NCBI GenBank assembly: GCA_963854835.1
Contig: OY978527.1
Coordinates: 21,048,557 to 21,112,556 of the forward strand
DNA length: 64,000 nucleotides
Source of the DNA: Megamerina dolium
Lineage: Eukaryota > Arthropoda > Insecta > Diptera > Megamerinidae
Direction of reading: 5' to 3'
Below the pieces are notes generated by a model. It saw nothing but the letters and a program-made list of their open reading frames with translations. It had not been told where the DNA came from and searched no databases. The position numbers and the translations under genes were made by a program. This document shows, piece after piece, positions 35,010 to 47,730 of the stretch; positions within the stretch are counted from its first letter, which is position 1; every line of letters starts with the position of its first letter.

Positions 35010-36575
35010 AGGTAAGTAGGTAGGTAGAATGGCTGCGACCCTAGTCACTCAAGTAGCAAACAAAATGCCGTTTTGAGCCACAAATTTCGCTAAGACCTAC
35101 TGAGTGTAGAAGGATATGTTACAACCAGCCGGAGTTGTTTATAAATTAAAGGATATGGGAGATCTCTATTTTAGATGTCTGTCTTAGGTTATCAAGGAAG
35201 GGCTACTTAAGGATATTAATCGGTTTCTGGCTAAGGCCATGCATTTGCACAAGAAATGCTCCAACGTCTCCTTAGCAGTTATATCGTTACAGCTTATGCA
35301 ATGGTCGTTGTGCGGGATACCCATTTTCTCTGCATGTGTACGAATAGCCCAGTGGCCTGTGCATACTGCTATTAGTTTGTGTATGACGGCCCTAGATCTA
35401 CTTAGAAGACCCTTTGTCCTCTTCTCATTGTAATATGACCAGATGGCTTTTGAAATTGCGCAGGTTGTGGTGCTTGTCCATTTCCGCTGCGCTTTGTTTA
35501 GGTAGTATTTTTGAATGATCCCCTTGGATTCGGCTAGGGGAACACCTACATCGGCATTAGTTGTTCGTTCATTGTCTGCAGATGAGCCCCTACGAGCTAG
35601 TTCATCAGCATTCTCGTTGCCTGCGATTCCCTTGTGTCCTGGAACCCAGATAACTGATACTTCGAGGTTGGCAGATATTGAGGTTATTATATGTTTACAC
35701 TCTCCGGTCAGCTTCGAGCTAACAGTTGGCGCGGCTAGCGCCTTTATAGCTGCCTGGCTGTCGGAATGAATTGTTACCTTTGCAGTTATGTATGTTCCTC
35801 TGCTGAAGCAATTCGCATGCTTGCAGAATCGCGTATACCTCCGCCTGGAACACACTGCAGTAAGAAGGGAGTTTTACGAACGTTGCTATTTCTAAGGACT
35901 CCGAATAGATTCCTACTCCAACTCCAGAGTTCATTTTGGAACCATCAGTGAAAATGTGTGTATCCCTACCAGTCAGGATCCCGCCTTTCTTCCACTCATT
36001 TCTACTTGGAAATACAGTCTTGATGCCTCTCTCAAAGGCCAGATTGCGAGGACAAAAGTCCGTCCTGTTGTCGATTATATCTTTAGATACATTTCTAAGG
36101 ATGCTACTGTGTCCTTGTTGAGTACACTTCCAACATCCAGATTCCCTGAGTCTGAGCGTCGTTCGCGATGCAGTATATAGTATGTGCAAGTCAATTGGAA
36201 GGAGGTTTAAAATATGATCCAAGGCCGCTGCAGGACAGGTGCGACAGGCTCCAGTGGCGGGAACGCACGCAGTGCGCTGAACTTTCCGTAGTTTATTGGT
36301 GTTATAGTTCTTCAATAAAGCTTCCCACCAAACTACAGGGCCATAAGACCGGTCTAACTGCCGCTTGGTACATCCAGATTACCATGTTTGACCTTAGACC
36401 TCACTTCTTACCAAACATCGATTTGTAAGCATAGAAAGTGATGCAGACCTTCCGTGCTCTCTCCTCGATGCATGTTTTCCAATTCAGTTTGCAGTCTATA
36501 GTCAGTCCCAGATACTTGGTACTGTTCGATAAGGTTAATTGTTGTCCATTTAATGTTGGTAGTCTGAAGGTAGGT
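35010..36575 (-). mobile_element. LOA/I-like LINE copy 2, joined to an RTE-like LINE
   Basis: Reverse-oriented counterpart of the LOA-like element at 13697-15165, from the (GTAG)n tail at about 35009-35025 to the junction at 36561-36575 (the complement of the duplicated ACCTACCTTCAGAC target). The junction with the neighbouring RTE-like LINE is the same as in copy 1. Encoded pieces are RNase H (35184-35855), the connection domain (35719-36315) and the end of reverse transcriptase (36401-36628). Confidence 0.85.
35184..36315 (-). pseudogene. LOA-like LINE RNase H region, nearly intact
   Basis: RNase H motifs are clear: HIFTDGSKMNSGVGVGIYSE (first Asp), FQAEVYAI (Glu), HSDSQAAIKAL (second Asp) and VIWVPGHKGIAGNENADELA (His and last Asp). 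A Cys/His C-terminal segment follows (CISCNDITAKETLEHFLCKC). A frame change near 35750-35790 splits the domain into two frames. It is better preserved than copy 1, which lacks the FQAEVYAI segment. Confidence 0.82.
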
Positions 36576-39055
36576 TGTCTGGTAGTGTTTTCGCTAAGTA
36601 ACGTGTCTAACTGCCTTGTTGAACTCATCGCAAGTCAACTCACTGGCTGTCATGTAGTTTGATCTGAGCGCTATGTGATGATACCTTTATTTGTTAATGA
36701 GGGGTAGTCATATAGCTCGCTCTGATGGCGCTTTCATTATTATTAATGGGAGCCCTCCATGTGGCGACCACCGGGCAACGTCCTGCTGGCATCCACTGGG
36801 AGGCGGCTTAAGTGAGTGGCGAAAATTTCCCCGGTTAGACGTTGTGCGTTGGGTTTGGGACGCGCCACATGAAAAAACCCCCCAATGAAAAAAACAGATA
36901 TGCCTCGGATAAGGACTACCCCCTTTGTTGATGACCTCCGCAAACGAAAAAAGGACCATGATTTACGGATATGCACCTGGAATGTCTGGTCCCTTTATAG
37001 GGAGGGTGCCTCTATCCAGCTGGTTGATGTCCTCGAAAAATACAGAGCTGACATCACCGCTCTCCAGGAAATGCGATGGACAGGACAGGGCTGCTCCAAA
37101 AGAGCTTCCTGTGACATCTACTACAGTTGCCATGCTGAAAGGCACGAATTAGGATGTGGTCAGCAAGAGACTACGACATCTTGTCTTACGGTTCACACCT
37201 GTGAACGAGCGGCTGGCATCAATCCGCATCAAGGCAAAATTCTTCAACATCAGTCTTATATTGTGCCCACGCTCCGACGGATGAGAAGGACAGTGTGACC
37301 AAGGAGAGCTTCTTTCAGCGCCTGGAAGAAGCTTATAACCGCTGCCCCCGCCACAATATCAAAATCGTGCTTGGCGACTTTAATACCAGGGTGGGCAAGG
37401 AAGGTACCTTTGGTCCAACTGTCGGAAAATTCAGCCTCCACACGGAATGAGGCTGATCGACTTCGCCGCAGCACGAAACATGGTAATTGGGGGTACCAGA
37501 TTCCAGCATCTCAACATCCACAAACCGACATGGCTGTCTCCAGATCAATGTGCAAGAAACCAAATTGATCATGTGGTGATTGACGGAAGGCATGCTTCCA
37601 GTGTGATGGACGTGAAAGCGATCCTTGTTGCAGCTAAGGTGCGCACACGTTTATGTGTTGCAAATAACAAGAGAAGTCCCATACAGAGAAAGCTCGACGT
37701 CAGTAAGCTGCGATCACCAGAGACAGCAGACGCATTTGCCACTCGACTATCGGATCTACTTATGCAGAACACTCCCCCACTTGATGATACATGCGCACGG
37801 TGGACAGATATATCCCACTCCATGACTACTGCTGCCGAGGAGGTAATCGGTTATTACCGGCCTCTGAGGAATGAGTGGTATAATCAGGAGTGTCGCGACG
37901 CTACCGCAGAGAAAGACGCCGCCTACAGAAAAATCCTGCGTGCAGGCGCAACGCGAGCTGTTAAGGAGCGGTACAGAGAGAAAAGGAGTGCAGAAAGACG
38001 TATTTTCAGGCGCAAGAAAAGAGAACAAGAAAGACGCGAGTGTGAGGAGATAGAGATGTGTACCGACAGGAATGAGACTCGAAAATTCTTCGAAAAGATC
38101 AAGCGCCTGAGTGGAGGTTTAAATCCCGGAGCCTCTTCTTGTCGTGATGAAATGGGAATCTGGTTACAGGTGACCAGAGTGTACAGAGCCTATGGAGGGA
38201 ACACTTCTCCACGTTACTGAATGGCGACACACACCACCGATTTGTTGATTATAAAGCCGCTTTCGACAGTCCGGTAAGGGATTACCTCTACGCAACAATG
38301 TCTGAGTTCGGTATTCCTGCAAAGCTTATTCGACTTTGTAGAATGACACTGCATAACTCCTGTTGTACAGTGAAAATTGGGAAGGACCTCTCCGCACCGT
38401 TTAGGTAATTCGTTATCATGCGACTTCTTCAATCTTATTATGGAGAAGATAATACGAGCTGCTGATCTACGACATAATGACACTATCTTCAACAAAAGTG
38501 TCATGCTGCTAACGTATGCCGACGATATTGACATAATCGGCATGAACAAGCTAGCACTCAATGCAGCATTCTCAGAGTTGGAAAGAGAGTCGCGTCGGAT
38601 GGGTCTTACGGTGAACGAGGGCAAGACGAAGTATCTAGTGTCAACAAACAAAGAGTCCCGGCGTCTTGGACAGCACGTCACTGTTGCAAACTACGCTTAG
38701 TAGTAAGGGATTTTGTCTATCTTGGAACCAGCATCAACAACTGTGATGACGTCAGCCTGGAGATATTGCGAAGGATCACTCTTGCAAACAGGTGTTACTT
38801 TGGGCTAAGTAAGCAATTGAGAAGTCGAGCCCTCTCTCGAAGAACGAAAACTACACTCTACAAGTCTCTCATCATGCCTGTCCTTACATATGGCGCTGAA
38901 ACATGGACAATATCCACCTCGGATGAACGAATGCATGGGGTTTTCGAGAGAAAACTTCTAACTGGCGCCAGCTAGCAAAGAACAGAGATGGATGGCGAAG
39001 GATTTTATAATCGGCCTAAATCGATATTCGGTTGTTATGGCCACATAAGTAAGAT
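36576..39055 (+). mobile_element. RTE-like LINE copy 2, + strand
   Basis: Runs from the LOA junction to the 3' end 'ggccacataagtaaga' at about 39055. It retains the 5' region and endonuclease that copy 1 lost, but has its own deletion in the reverse transcriptase near 38215-38240 and another near 38400. Nothing resembling the other half of the LOA element follows the 3' end. Confidence 0.83.
36885..38975 (+). pseudogene. RTE-like endonuclease and reverse transcriptase, broken
   Basis: AP-type endonuclease blocks are visible: LRICTWNVWSLYREGASIQL and ITALQEMRWTGQG (36960-37090), LGDFNTRVGKEGTFG (near 37370) and NQIDHVVIDGRHASS (near 37560). A basic linker rich in Glu/Arg (37870-38090) follows. 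The reverse transcriptase resumes with SLSCDFFNLIMEK (near 38410) and the catalytic TYADDIDIIG (near 38515), then the TYGAETWTISTSDERM region (38766-38975). Frameshifts near 37150, 37440 and 38210 and the internal deletions destroy the frame. Confidence 0.82.
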
Positions 39056-41640
39056 ATAACATTTCACCCCCTGGAATTAATTTTATCTGCACTTTTTCCC
39101 TGCTTCTACATAAAAGAGCTCTAGCCGATAAAGATAAACCTTCAACACCTATCTCTTTTAAAGTTTTAAGCAAAGCATTCAAGGAATTTGGAGGAACATT
39201 GTGGCTTTCATAATGCTTTCAGACACTTATCAACACCATTTTCACTATTTTCTAAATTATTTTCTATTTCAAAATCTTCGCTAAATTTTAAAACTTCAAA
39301 TCAATATATCTCATCTCCACTGTCAGTAGAATCGCACTTTTCTGCAGCGGAATTTTCAAATGCTGTCCTACTTGTGGAAGGAACGTCTTCGTTGTCTAAT
39401 CTATTACCAATTAATGAAATATCTTCATCCTCTAATTTATTTGCAATCTCTGTTAATTTGCGAAATTTTGTTTTCTTTCCTAAAGAAATTAAAGAATGTT
39501 CCTTTACTCATATTTAATAGAACAATATTTATTTTCAAAAATGGGGGGATCCGATTGTAAAGAGTATCCCGGAAAAATAATTAAAATACTTTTTTGTTCA
39601 TAATTATATCATATAATTTAGGATTGAATACAATTTTCTTTTTAACTAATAATGAATGGAACTGCGCAGGGCATATTACAATATTAAGCCTACCACGTTG
39701 ACTACCCGCACTGGTTATGCACTTGCAAATGTAGTCAAATATCGCACCTAATAAAAAAAAGCATTTCATTACCATGCACAATTTTCTCCTCAACTATATT
39801 TATTGCACTGCTTAAGGCGCTTTATAATATTAAATTTTTCAGTACGAGTTTAAACTAAGTTTACGTGAAAGGAGTTTAATTTAAACTCAGTTTAAACCGT
39901 ATATATTTTGCAGGGCAACTCTGTTTGCACACATCTGTTATTTCTTCACACTTCTGCTTTCATCGGTTTTCGATCAATAGGAGTGTTCTCGTATTCCAAG
40001 TTATCAAAAGTTATTACAAACTATTACAGTGTTTGCTTTCAACCCAAAAACTTGCAAAGTAGGGGAAATTGAAAGAGCAAAATGACATGTCAGTTTGAGG
40101 GGAAGTTGCAAATTTTTACTGGATAAATTTGTATTTGTAGAAACTTGCAAGTTAGAAAAACAGCTGATCGCTAACAAACGAAATAAGCAAGCAAACGAAC
40201 ATTGAAATTTACTTAATGGAATATCAACGTTTTGTGAAATTTAAAAGATTTCGCTGGTTTTGCGTTCTCGTACAATTTCTGAGATATATCTTTACAAGAT
40301 AATTTTTACTGGAAAAGTACAAAACGGACCTAATGATACGTAAATTTGAGTTTGAATTTGAATTTTAAATACGACGTAATAGTTCTTACAAATTATTACA
40401 AATTTTACTATTTTTTTCGCGTACGCCAAAAACCTATAAAAGAGGGGAAATTGATAATAATTCTTGCAAATTTTTACTGGTAATATTTCTACTAGTAAGA
40501 ATTCGTAAAATAGAAAAAACAACTGTTCTTACTGCAAGTGACAGAACTGAAGGAGTTTGGAAATTACTAGTAAATCTTACAAATTTTCCGTTCGCGTACT
40601 TGTTTACTTTTCTCTCATTTTTAGAGAGGATTTTTATTACGCTCTTGAATTGTATTGATAGAGAAATTTTACTAGTAAAGTAAACGAACGGACCACAAGC
40701 GTTATTGTCAGTCATGCTGTTTCATTCACATTCATTCAAGAAGATTATAAAGTGAGAATATCAACCTTTCTTCTTTTTGAGAAATATCCCATAAATGTGT
40801 ATTGGTATTAGTATTGGTAGAAAAAATGTGCGATTGTTTGGAATTTTTAGAGAAATTGGTTAGCCGTGGCTTGCAGGGTATGTGTCAAAATTATTAACTC
40901 TTTGGTTGAGTACAAAATTTTGAGAATATTTTTCTATTTTTTAAAGAAAAACAATGGAATTTCAGAAATTTGGTGATAATTTTAATTATGGTATCAATTC
41001 AAAAAATCTTTATATTTGATGTAATTAAAACGAATTTGGTAAAAATCGAAAAGAAAAAATACACTAGTGCATTTGAGATGTTTGACTATAATACACAACT
41101 AAGAGTTAACCCCCTTGTCAAAATATTTTCGAATTTTTCACCTTGATAGATTACACAAAGGTGTATTTTAATTTTCTTCTGTACACTTGTTTCAAAACAA
41201 GAGCGTCAAAAATCGTATCAGGGATTGCTGTACTTTAATAAGTATACCATGGTAAATAATAATAAATTGAAATTCAATTTAAACAAAATAAAATTTATAA
41301 GAGAATTGTCAATTACTTGCCGAAATGTGAGCGGCATGTGAATTTGTTTTCTTTTACAAAAAATGTTTAAAATTTAACCGCATCATTGTTCGGACACTCG
41401 ACTCGGAAAATGTATGTCGAAAACCCTACAACAGTGTTGTTAGTCCATGTTTTATTCAATATTCAGATAGTCAAAGTACGTAGTCCGTCATTTTTTAATA
41501 TAATTTCCAAAGAACTTACTTACTTACTTACTCTATATAAAATATTACCTTGTAACTAGTAGGTAGGTGATAGATTCCTTTTAAGGTTAAAGTGTAATGT
41601 GTATAAGTATGCAATTACGCAGAGATGATACAAGTACAAC
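39056..41640. other. no gene recognised; hairpin and small inverted repeats
   Basis: A hairpin around 39847-39897 pairs 'gtttaaactaagttta' with 'taaactcagtttaaac'. Another inverted pair, 'ttccgttcgcgtacttgttt' near 40588 against 'gtaaacgaacgga' near 40681, suggests a decayed MITE. Short frames (39188-39517 on the + strand, 39581-39793 on the - strand) have no family resemblance I can defend. Confidence 0.4.
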
Positions 41641-41649
41641 ATGACATGT

Positions 41650-42284
41650 GCAGAGAACGACCAAACTTCGGCTTCGGTCATGTTCGGTCATCAAAGTTCT
41701 GATTCAGTTCGGCTTCGGCAAAAAAAACCGAACTTTAGCCGAGCATTTGTCAATTTTTGTTTTTCATTTAAAAATTGTACAAAGTTTTAGTTCAAATGTT
41801 TGTATTTGGATGTGTAACCCTGTGTTTCATTTTCATTTTTAATTTGCAGAATCAAATCAAATATTAACTTTTTATTCTCGCAAAAATATATCAATATTAA
41901 TGACGGCAGCATAACGAAGATAATAAAATTTCATATTAAACAGACTTTTATACCGACAGACAGAATCGGTTACAACGTGGAAATACCGATAGGCTATTAT
42001 TTTTACATTATAACACAATTATTTAATTTCGAGTATTAAAAATATCCGTTTTTTGTTGTTAACTTTACAAACATACGAATGTTTATGTTATGAACTGAAA
42101 TGGATTTAGATCACATCCAGGGATAAAAAGGGGCCAATGTCCCTTTTTATTAACAACAATAAAAATATATAATTCATTGATTTTTTTAGACCTTGATAAG
42201 GTTTGTTTCGGCTTCGACCAAAATTGGCCGAAGTTCGGTTCGGATAGGTTCGGTTCTAAAAATCGATGTTCGATCGTTCTCTAG
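41650..42284. mobile_element. candidate MITE with hobo-like ends
   Basis: The left part (cagagaacgaccaaacttcg and 'gttcggcttcgg' repeats) and right part (ending 'gatcgttctctag') are imperfect inverted repeats. The first bases CAGAGAACG resemble hAT-family (hobo-type) termini. I find no matching 8-bp target duplication and no coding sequence inside, so family assignment is tentative. Confidence 0.4.
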
Positions 42285-42744
42285 TAATAAGTATCCTAAA
42301 ATATTTCCTCTAAAATATATTGACCGCCACTGCATTTATAACTTACGTGTTTAAACGCATTGTGTGAATTCAAAATTTTCCACTCACTCTTCTCTACAAC
42401 TGCATATATATATGAACATTGGTGTAGGTACCTAATCAATTGCTTATAGCAAATATCCAAAAATAGCATGAAATATTAGTAATAACAAGCATACAGTGAA
42501 TTTAAAGGCGATGCATACAAATGGATACGATGCATTAATTCATATGGGGCGAATGCACCATTTCGAGAGGCTGCCTGAAATTGGTTTCGATCCTCGTGAA
42601 TGTTGTCCTAAATGTTCAACTGTCATTGTGAATCTGGTAGACTTGTGCGATTAAATTTTTAGTCAATTTGAGCAATAAAAATTCTGGTTAATCCATAATT
42701 TAATTAAACAAAATACAAGTTATTTGTTTGTTTGTTTAAATACT
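42285..42744. other. no gene recognised
   Basis: AT-rich sequence without recognisable features. Confidence 0.4.
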
Positions 42745-43575
42745 AAGAATTTATTGAATCTTTCTACCATTCGTAGAAACTCAATAAGTATTTAAATCTT
42801 ACAAACTAACTTAAAATTATGTGATATTTCCGTTGTTCCATCACAATTTGTTGAGTCGCGAGCTGTAGCAATTACAAAGTGTATCAATGTGTCATTTCTT
42901 TTTAGTCGTTGATGGCCTGTGCTCAGCAACAATTGCCTAGCAAGGGGATTCGGATGGTTGTGTAATTTTTGAATGTAGCTTCTACAGGACTTTGCAACTT
43001 CCTTAGAAATTGTTGGTACATTCAAATCTCGATGGATGTTAATGTTCCTCATATATCAAGGCGCGTTTACAATAATTCGCAGGCACTTGGATTGTATTCG
43101 CTGCAATTTTTCGATATTTGAGGGAGATGCAAACCCCATAACTGAATACCATAAGTCCATAATGGCTTCAGGATTGCTTTATATAATAGCACATTGTATT
43201 CGAGATTCAACTTTGAGCTTTTGTGTAACAGACACCATAACTGATTAATTTTAAGCTTGATCTGAGTTTTCTTTGCCTCTATATGATTGTTCCAGGTCAA
43301 TCTTCTGTCGAGGTGAATACCCAACTACTTTGTTGGGGAGGCATATCTGAAGTGTATAAGAGATACAGTAAAGGACCCAAAACGCTTCCTTGAGGAACGC
43401 CAGCGTGAATATCCAATGGATTTGTTGTGTAATCCTTGTGATGTACGAGAAATTGTCTTTTCGTGAGATAACTAAGCAATGAGGAGACATTTGCAGTCAG
43501 TAATAGTTTGAGTTTGTAAATAAGGCCACCGTGCCATACTTTATCGAAAGCTTGAGTGATATCAAGAAGTTATTT
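42745..43575 (-). mobile_element. Jockey-type LINE, - strand, 5'-truncated and internally deleted
   Basis: Read from 43575 down: LLDITQAFDKVWHGGL (motif A of reverse transcriptase), then GVPQGSVLGPLLYLLYTSDMP (43297-43479). A deletion removes the catalytic YADD-type motif, and the sequence resumes at DRRLTWNNHIEAKKTQ (43067-43324). The C-terminal region NINIHRDLNVPTIS and HPNPLARQLLLSTGH (42792-43052) follows. The 3' tail is a short (AAAC)n run. It is the same family as the insertion at 33053. Confidence 0.85.
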
Positions 43576-45233
43576 GATCAACAAAACTTTTGATCAATCA
43601 AAAAATTTTACTTTTAACTTTCCGTTGGTTTTGAATTTTTCTTTTGAAAAAAACATTGCAAGAGTACCTACTCTTATTTTGGTAGCTTTAGAAAGCTGCT
43701 TCTCTATTTTGTACTGGAAGAAATATAATTATTGTGAACGTTTTATTCGAATGATTTTATTCTCCTTAATCAAAAGTTTGGCCAGTAAAAAAGATCTGCC
43801 CGATACCAGGTTGTTTAATAAGTTCTTAGAATAGAAATTAAAATTTTTCACCTAACTGATCCATAAGTTTACACTAATATTCAGAGTTGATTGTTTTACT
43901 AGTTTGAAGATAATTCAACAACAAAATTCCTTTTGCATCCCAAAAAACTGACGTTAACACCTTCTTAGCTGATTTTTTAACACGAACTCGTTTTGGAACT
44001 GAAGTACCAGATTCACACCGTTTTTTAGCCGTTTTCTGGTGCTGATGCACTTTTTGGACGTCCTTCACGTGGATCGTCTTCAAGACTTGTACAACCACGT
44101 TTAACTCAGCAACCCAATTGTATACAGAGTCTAGTGAAGGTGAAGAGTCCTAATACACTTTTAACAGTCACCCATAAATTTGTTTTGGTTCTAATCCTTC
44201 TAAAAATAAAAACTAAATCACTACATTCCATATTAAAAAAAACACTGTTACACGTCTATTTTGAACAGCTGTGAATATAAGACTGAGTTGACAGATAAAA
44301 CTAAAAAAACATAAAACTTTACTCGTGTTCATAAAAAGTAGTACAATTTTTAGAAAAATAAAATGGTGGACCTACTAGTGTCATCTATGTGTGATTCTAA
44401 AAACTTGGTATTTTGAATGATATATAAAAAATAGCACATAGTATTGGAAAATGGGAAATCTAGCACATTCGATAAAATCGTAAAATGTGAAAAGCCTAGT
44501 TCTTTAAGTACGACCCTGAAACAAATCAATAATCCATGAAATGGAACTCAGAATGTTTAAATTCATCCATCAGGAATAAAGCCAATTTACCCAGAGCAAA
44601 ATTGTATTTATAGGTGCTTCCCTTATTTAAACCTGTAAATCAGTAAATAGTATCTGTATAGAGGTATATATAAGCCCTCCTAAAGTCTTTGCAAATTTGC
44701 TGAACTCCGTCGCTATATTCTGGACCATGTAATTACATTTTTGTGAAGTCAGATTCAGAATGGTCGCCATTGCCTACATTGCTGCAACAATTAACAATCC
44801 GATTAAGCTTTCAGGCATACAAAGGAATTCGTTCCGCCCCATATTCCCATATTTGGAAATAAGCAAAATTTAGCAAATTCCAAAAAGTAAAGAAAACTTC
44901 CGAGGAAGCATCTTCATTTCCAATTTGGAGATTGTAAATCCACAAAAAACAAAATTTATAAGCTCCAAACATGTTTTTCAAGAACATTATACAAATCGAT
45001 TCAGCCAACTTAAAAAATGTATTGATATTAATGGAAATTATGTGGGAAAAATTAAAGAAGTTTTGTAAATTATATACGAAACTGAAATTAATTTCGGTAG
45101 TTTTCTTTGAAACAATTCAATAAACTCATATTACAAAAAACTTTATGAAATTATATCATCATATATGGAGCTTTGGAAACAATGGCAGATCTCTACCGTT
45201 TTTGTACTCTTGAAGAAATTAAACATGAATATA
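43576..45233. other. no gene recognised
   Basis: AT-rich sequence. A 74-codon frame at 43874-44098 (- strand) is Lys- and Val-rich without a known motif. Confidence 0.4.
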
Positions 45234-46884
45234 CAGTGGCTCACAGCTTATTTCGTACAGTGTATATATTTTTATGTACATGGCTGTAACATCGAAACTA
45301 AAAAACTTATCGATAAGTTTTGAATGTAGATGTCTGTGTATGTGTTTAGTAAACCTAATAAGAAAACGGGGAACCCCAAAAATTTTTCTTTTTGTTATGC
45401 AAGAGAGAAAAACTATTGATCAGCTGATTTTCAGCTCACATCTTATTTCGTACACAAACTTCAATGTAAGTAAGTTTCATTCTGCCGCGCAGTTACAAAG
45501 TTTTTTTGAATTGTATGAGTTTTTGGACCTTTTTAACTATTATAACAATTTTTATTATTATTATTTTAAATAGTTAAAGTGCTGTAAATTAAACATTTAG
45601 CTTTATGGGTCATCGTACAACGATGGAACAGCGTAAACTGGTAATTAACCATTTTAGGAAAGGTCAGAGTGTGCGAAAAATTGCTGAAATGACAAATTTA
45701 AGTGCCTCAACTGTCCAATACATCATTCAACGCTTCGTTCGCGAAAATCGGTTGGAGAACAAGGGCAGAGAAGCACCTAATAAGATTTTCAACGCATCAG
45801 ACGAGCGTTATATTGTACGAAAAATTAAGAAAAATCCAAAGTTATCCGCTCCGAAGTTGGCTGCAGAGGTTCAGCGTGAAATAGGAAAATCATCCAGTGC
45901 TGAAACTGTCCGACGTGTGCTGCGCAATCATGACTTGAACGGTCGAGTAGCCCGAAAGAAACCATTCATTTCGAAAATGAATATACAACGCCGACTTGAC
46001 TTCGCCAAAGAGCATATTATTAATACTCCTGCGTTCTGGAATACCGTTATTTTCGCGGATGAGTCTAAGTTTAATATTTTTGGCTCGGACGGAATGTCAT
46101 ATGTTTGGCGTAAAGCTAATACCGAGCTAAACAAGGAGAACCTTAAGCCCACAGTGAAGCATGGTGGCGGTAGCGTGATGGTTTGGGCCTGTATGTCAGC
46201 AGCCGGAGTAGGTGAATTGGTTTTTATTGAGGGAACAATGGACAAAATGAAGTACCTCGAGATTCTGAAAAACAATTTACTTCAAAGTGCAGACAAACTG
46301 GGTTTGCGGGAAGAATTTCGGTATTACCAAGATAATGACCCAAAACATAAATCTGGGATTGTGCAATCTTGGCTTATTTGAACTGCTCACACTTGATGTC
46401 TCCACCACCACAGTCACCTGACATGAATGTGATTGAAAATCTTTAGTCTATTTTGGACAATAAAATAAGAACACACAAGATTTCTAATAAGCAAGACCTA
46501 AAGAAGGTACTGATGGAGGAATGGAAAAAAATCACACCAGACATCACTCAAAAATTGGTGGATTCAATGCCAAGTAGACTCCAGGCTGTCATTAACGCTA
46601 AGGGATGTCATACTAAATATTAAAATCAACTTACTTTGTTTTTAGTTTGAACTTAAAGAGACTGTACGAAATAAGCTGTGACATGAATTTTCCTATTTTT
46701 TTCTTATTTTATTTTTTTATAGTGTCAAACACTAAAATTTTGAAAAAGTAAATTTTGGAAAATAAAAAACAAACCTTCCTTTCAAAAATGGCATTTATAT
46801 TTTGTTCAAATTTTTGCTATATTAGGAATTACGACTGCAGCAATTTTTAAACTGTCACTGTACGAAATAAGCTGGGAGCCACTG
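45234..46884 (+). mobile_element. Tc1-like DNA transposon, copy B (1651 bp, complete ends)
   Basis: Flanked by TA at 45232-45233 and 46885-46886. It is the reverse complement of copies A and C over the full 1651 bp, with the same outer and inner repeat sites. It lies on the other side of the exchanger gene from copy A and in opposite orientation. The flanks of the copies are unrelated, so these are separate insertions and not a segmental duplication. Confidence 0.93.
45605..46381 (+). pseudogene. Tc1-like transposase, broken, copy B
   Basis: Same 258-residue frame as copy A, ending at SWLI followed by TGA. The catalytic-Glu block (SPDMNVIEN) follows in the +1 frame and meets a TAG at 46444-46446 where the family has Trp. 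Because all copies carry both lesions, the source element must already have been defective, and movement must depend on a transposase made elsewhere. Full C-terminal homology extends in the +1 frame to about 46620. Confidence 0.9.
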
Positions 46885-46886
46885 TA

Positions 46887-47730
46887 TATGTACTAATATC
46901 GTTTTTTTTTCTTATTTTTTTCCAGTAGAACATGGCGTACTTAATTGAAAAAGCGATTTTCTTGCTCTCTTGTTTTCACTTTTTAAATATTTTTGAGCAT
47001 ATTGTTTATAATTTTCAATGCATTGATGTTGCATTAAAGCATCAATGCTAATGCAAAATATGAATGCATTGATTAAAATTTCAATTCTGAATTGATTCTG
47101 AAAAAAAAAATACTTAATGGAATTCTTTTTTCATTCGATTTTCGAAATAATGCTAATGAAAAAACTTTCCATTAACATTATTTTTTTCACAACTATTGCA
47201 TAAAAATTTCCATTAGCAAAAAATTTTCAAGATCAATGCATTGCAATTTTTATTTGCATTAAATATGAAAAATCAATGCATTCAATGCATTCTTCGCAAC
47301 TATGCTATGATATGACAATAGGATACTTAATTTAAATTTAAATTTAAATTTAATATTTCACATATTGTTATTATTGGCATTATACTAGCATGTGAGTACA
47401 ATATTTTTAACTCAAAATGCTAAAAATCCATATAGGTTTGAAATCAAAACTAAAATAACCAGATACAAGAATAGTTTTGTGAGTCACTGTGTGACCATCC
47501 GCAGCAGTGTCATTGATAATGTACCAATTTTTGCTATAAAAGGCATTATCAATCCTGAAAATAATTTCAGTCAATTAGATAGAGCGTTTAGAACCACACG
47601 TAATTTATAATACAGATATATTTCGAAAATACTTGCTTGCATCACCTTATGTATATATACATAGGATTTAAAGTGATTTTGCAAATTTATTTTAGTGTTA
47701 TTTAAAAAAAAAAATTATTGTATTTGAAGA
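46887..47730. other. AT-rich region with repeated TGCATT motifs
   Basis: Between about 47016 and 47300 'atgcatt' or 'aatgcat' occurs many times in both orientations, including 'tcaatgcattgat'-like palindromes. A (TTTAAA)n run lies at 47331-47353. If the exon at 47731 is transcribed, its promoter should be here; I see no decisive promoter element. Confidence 0.4.

Noticed and set aside
35766..36180. Several 60-75 codon + strand frames within the LOA-like copy 2
   Set aside because: Antisense shadows of the RNase H and connection domain on the - strand.
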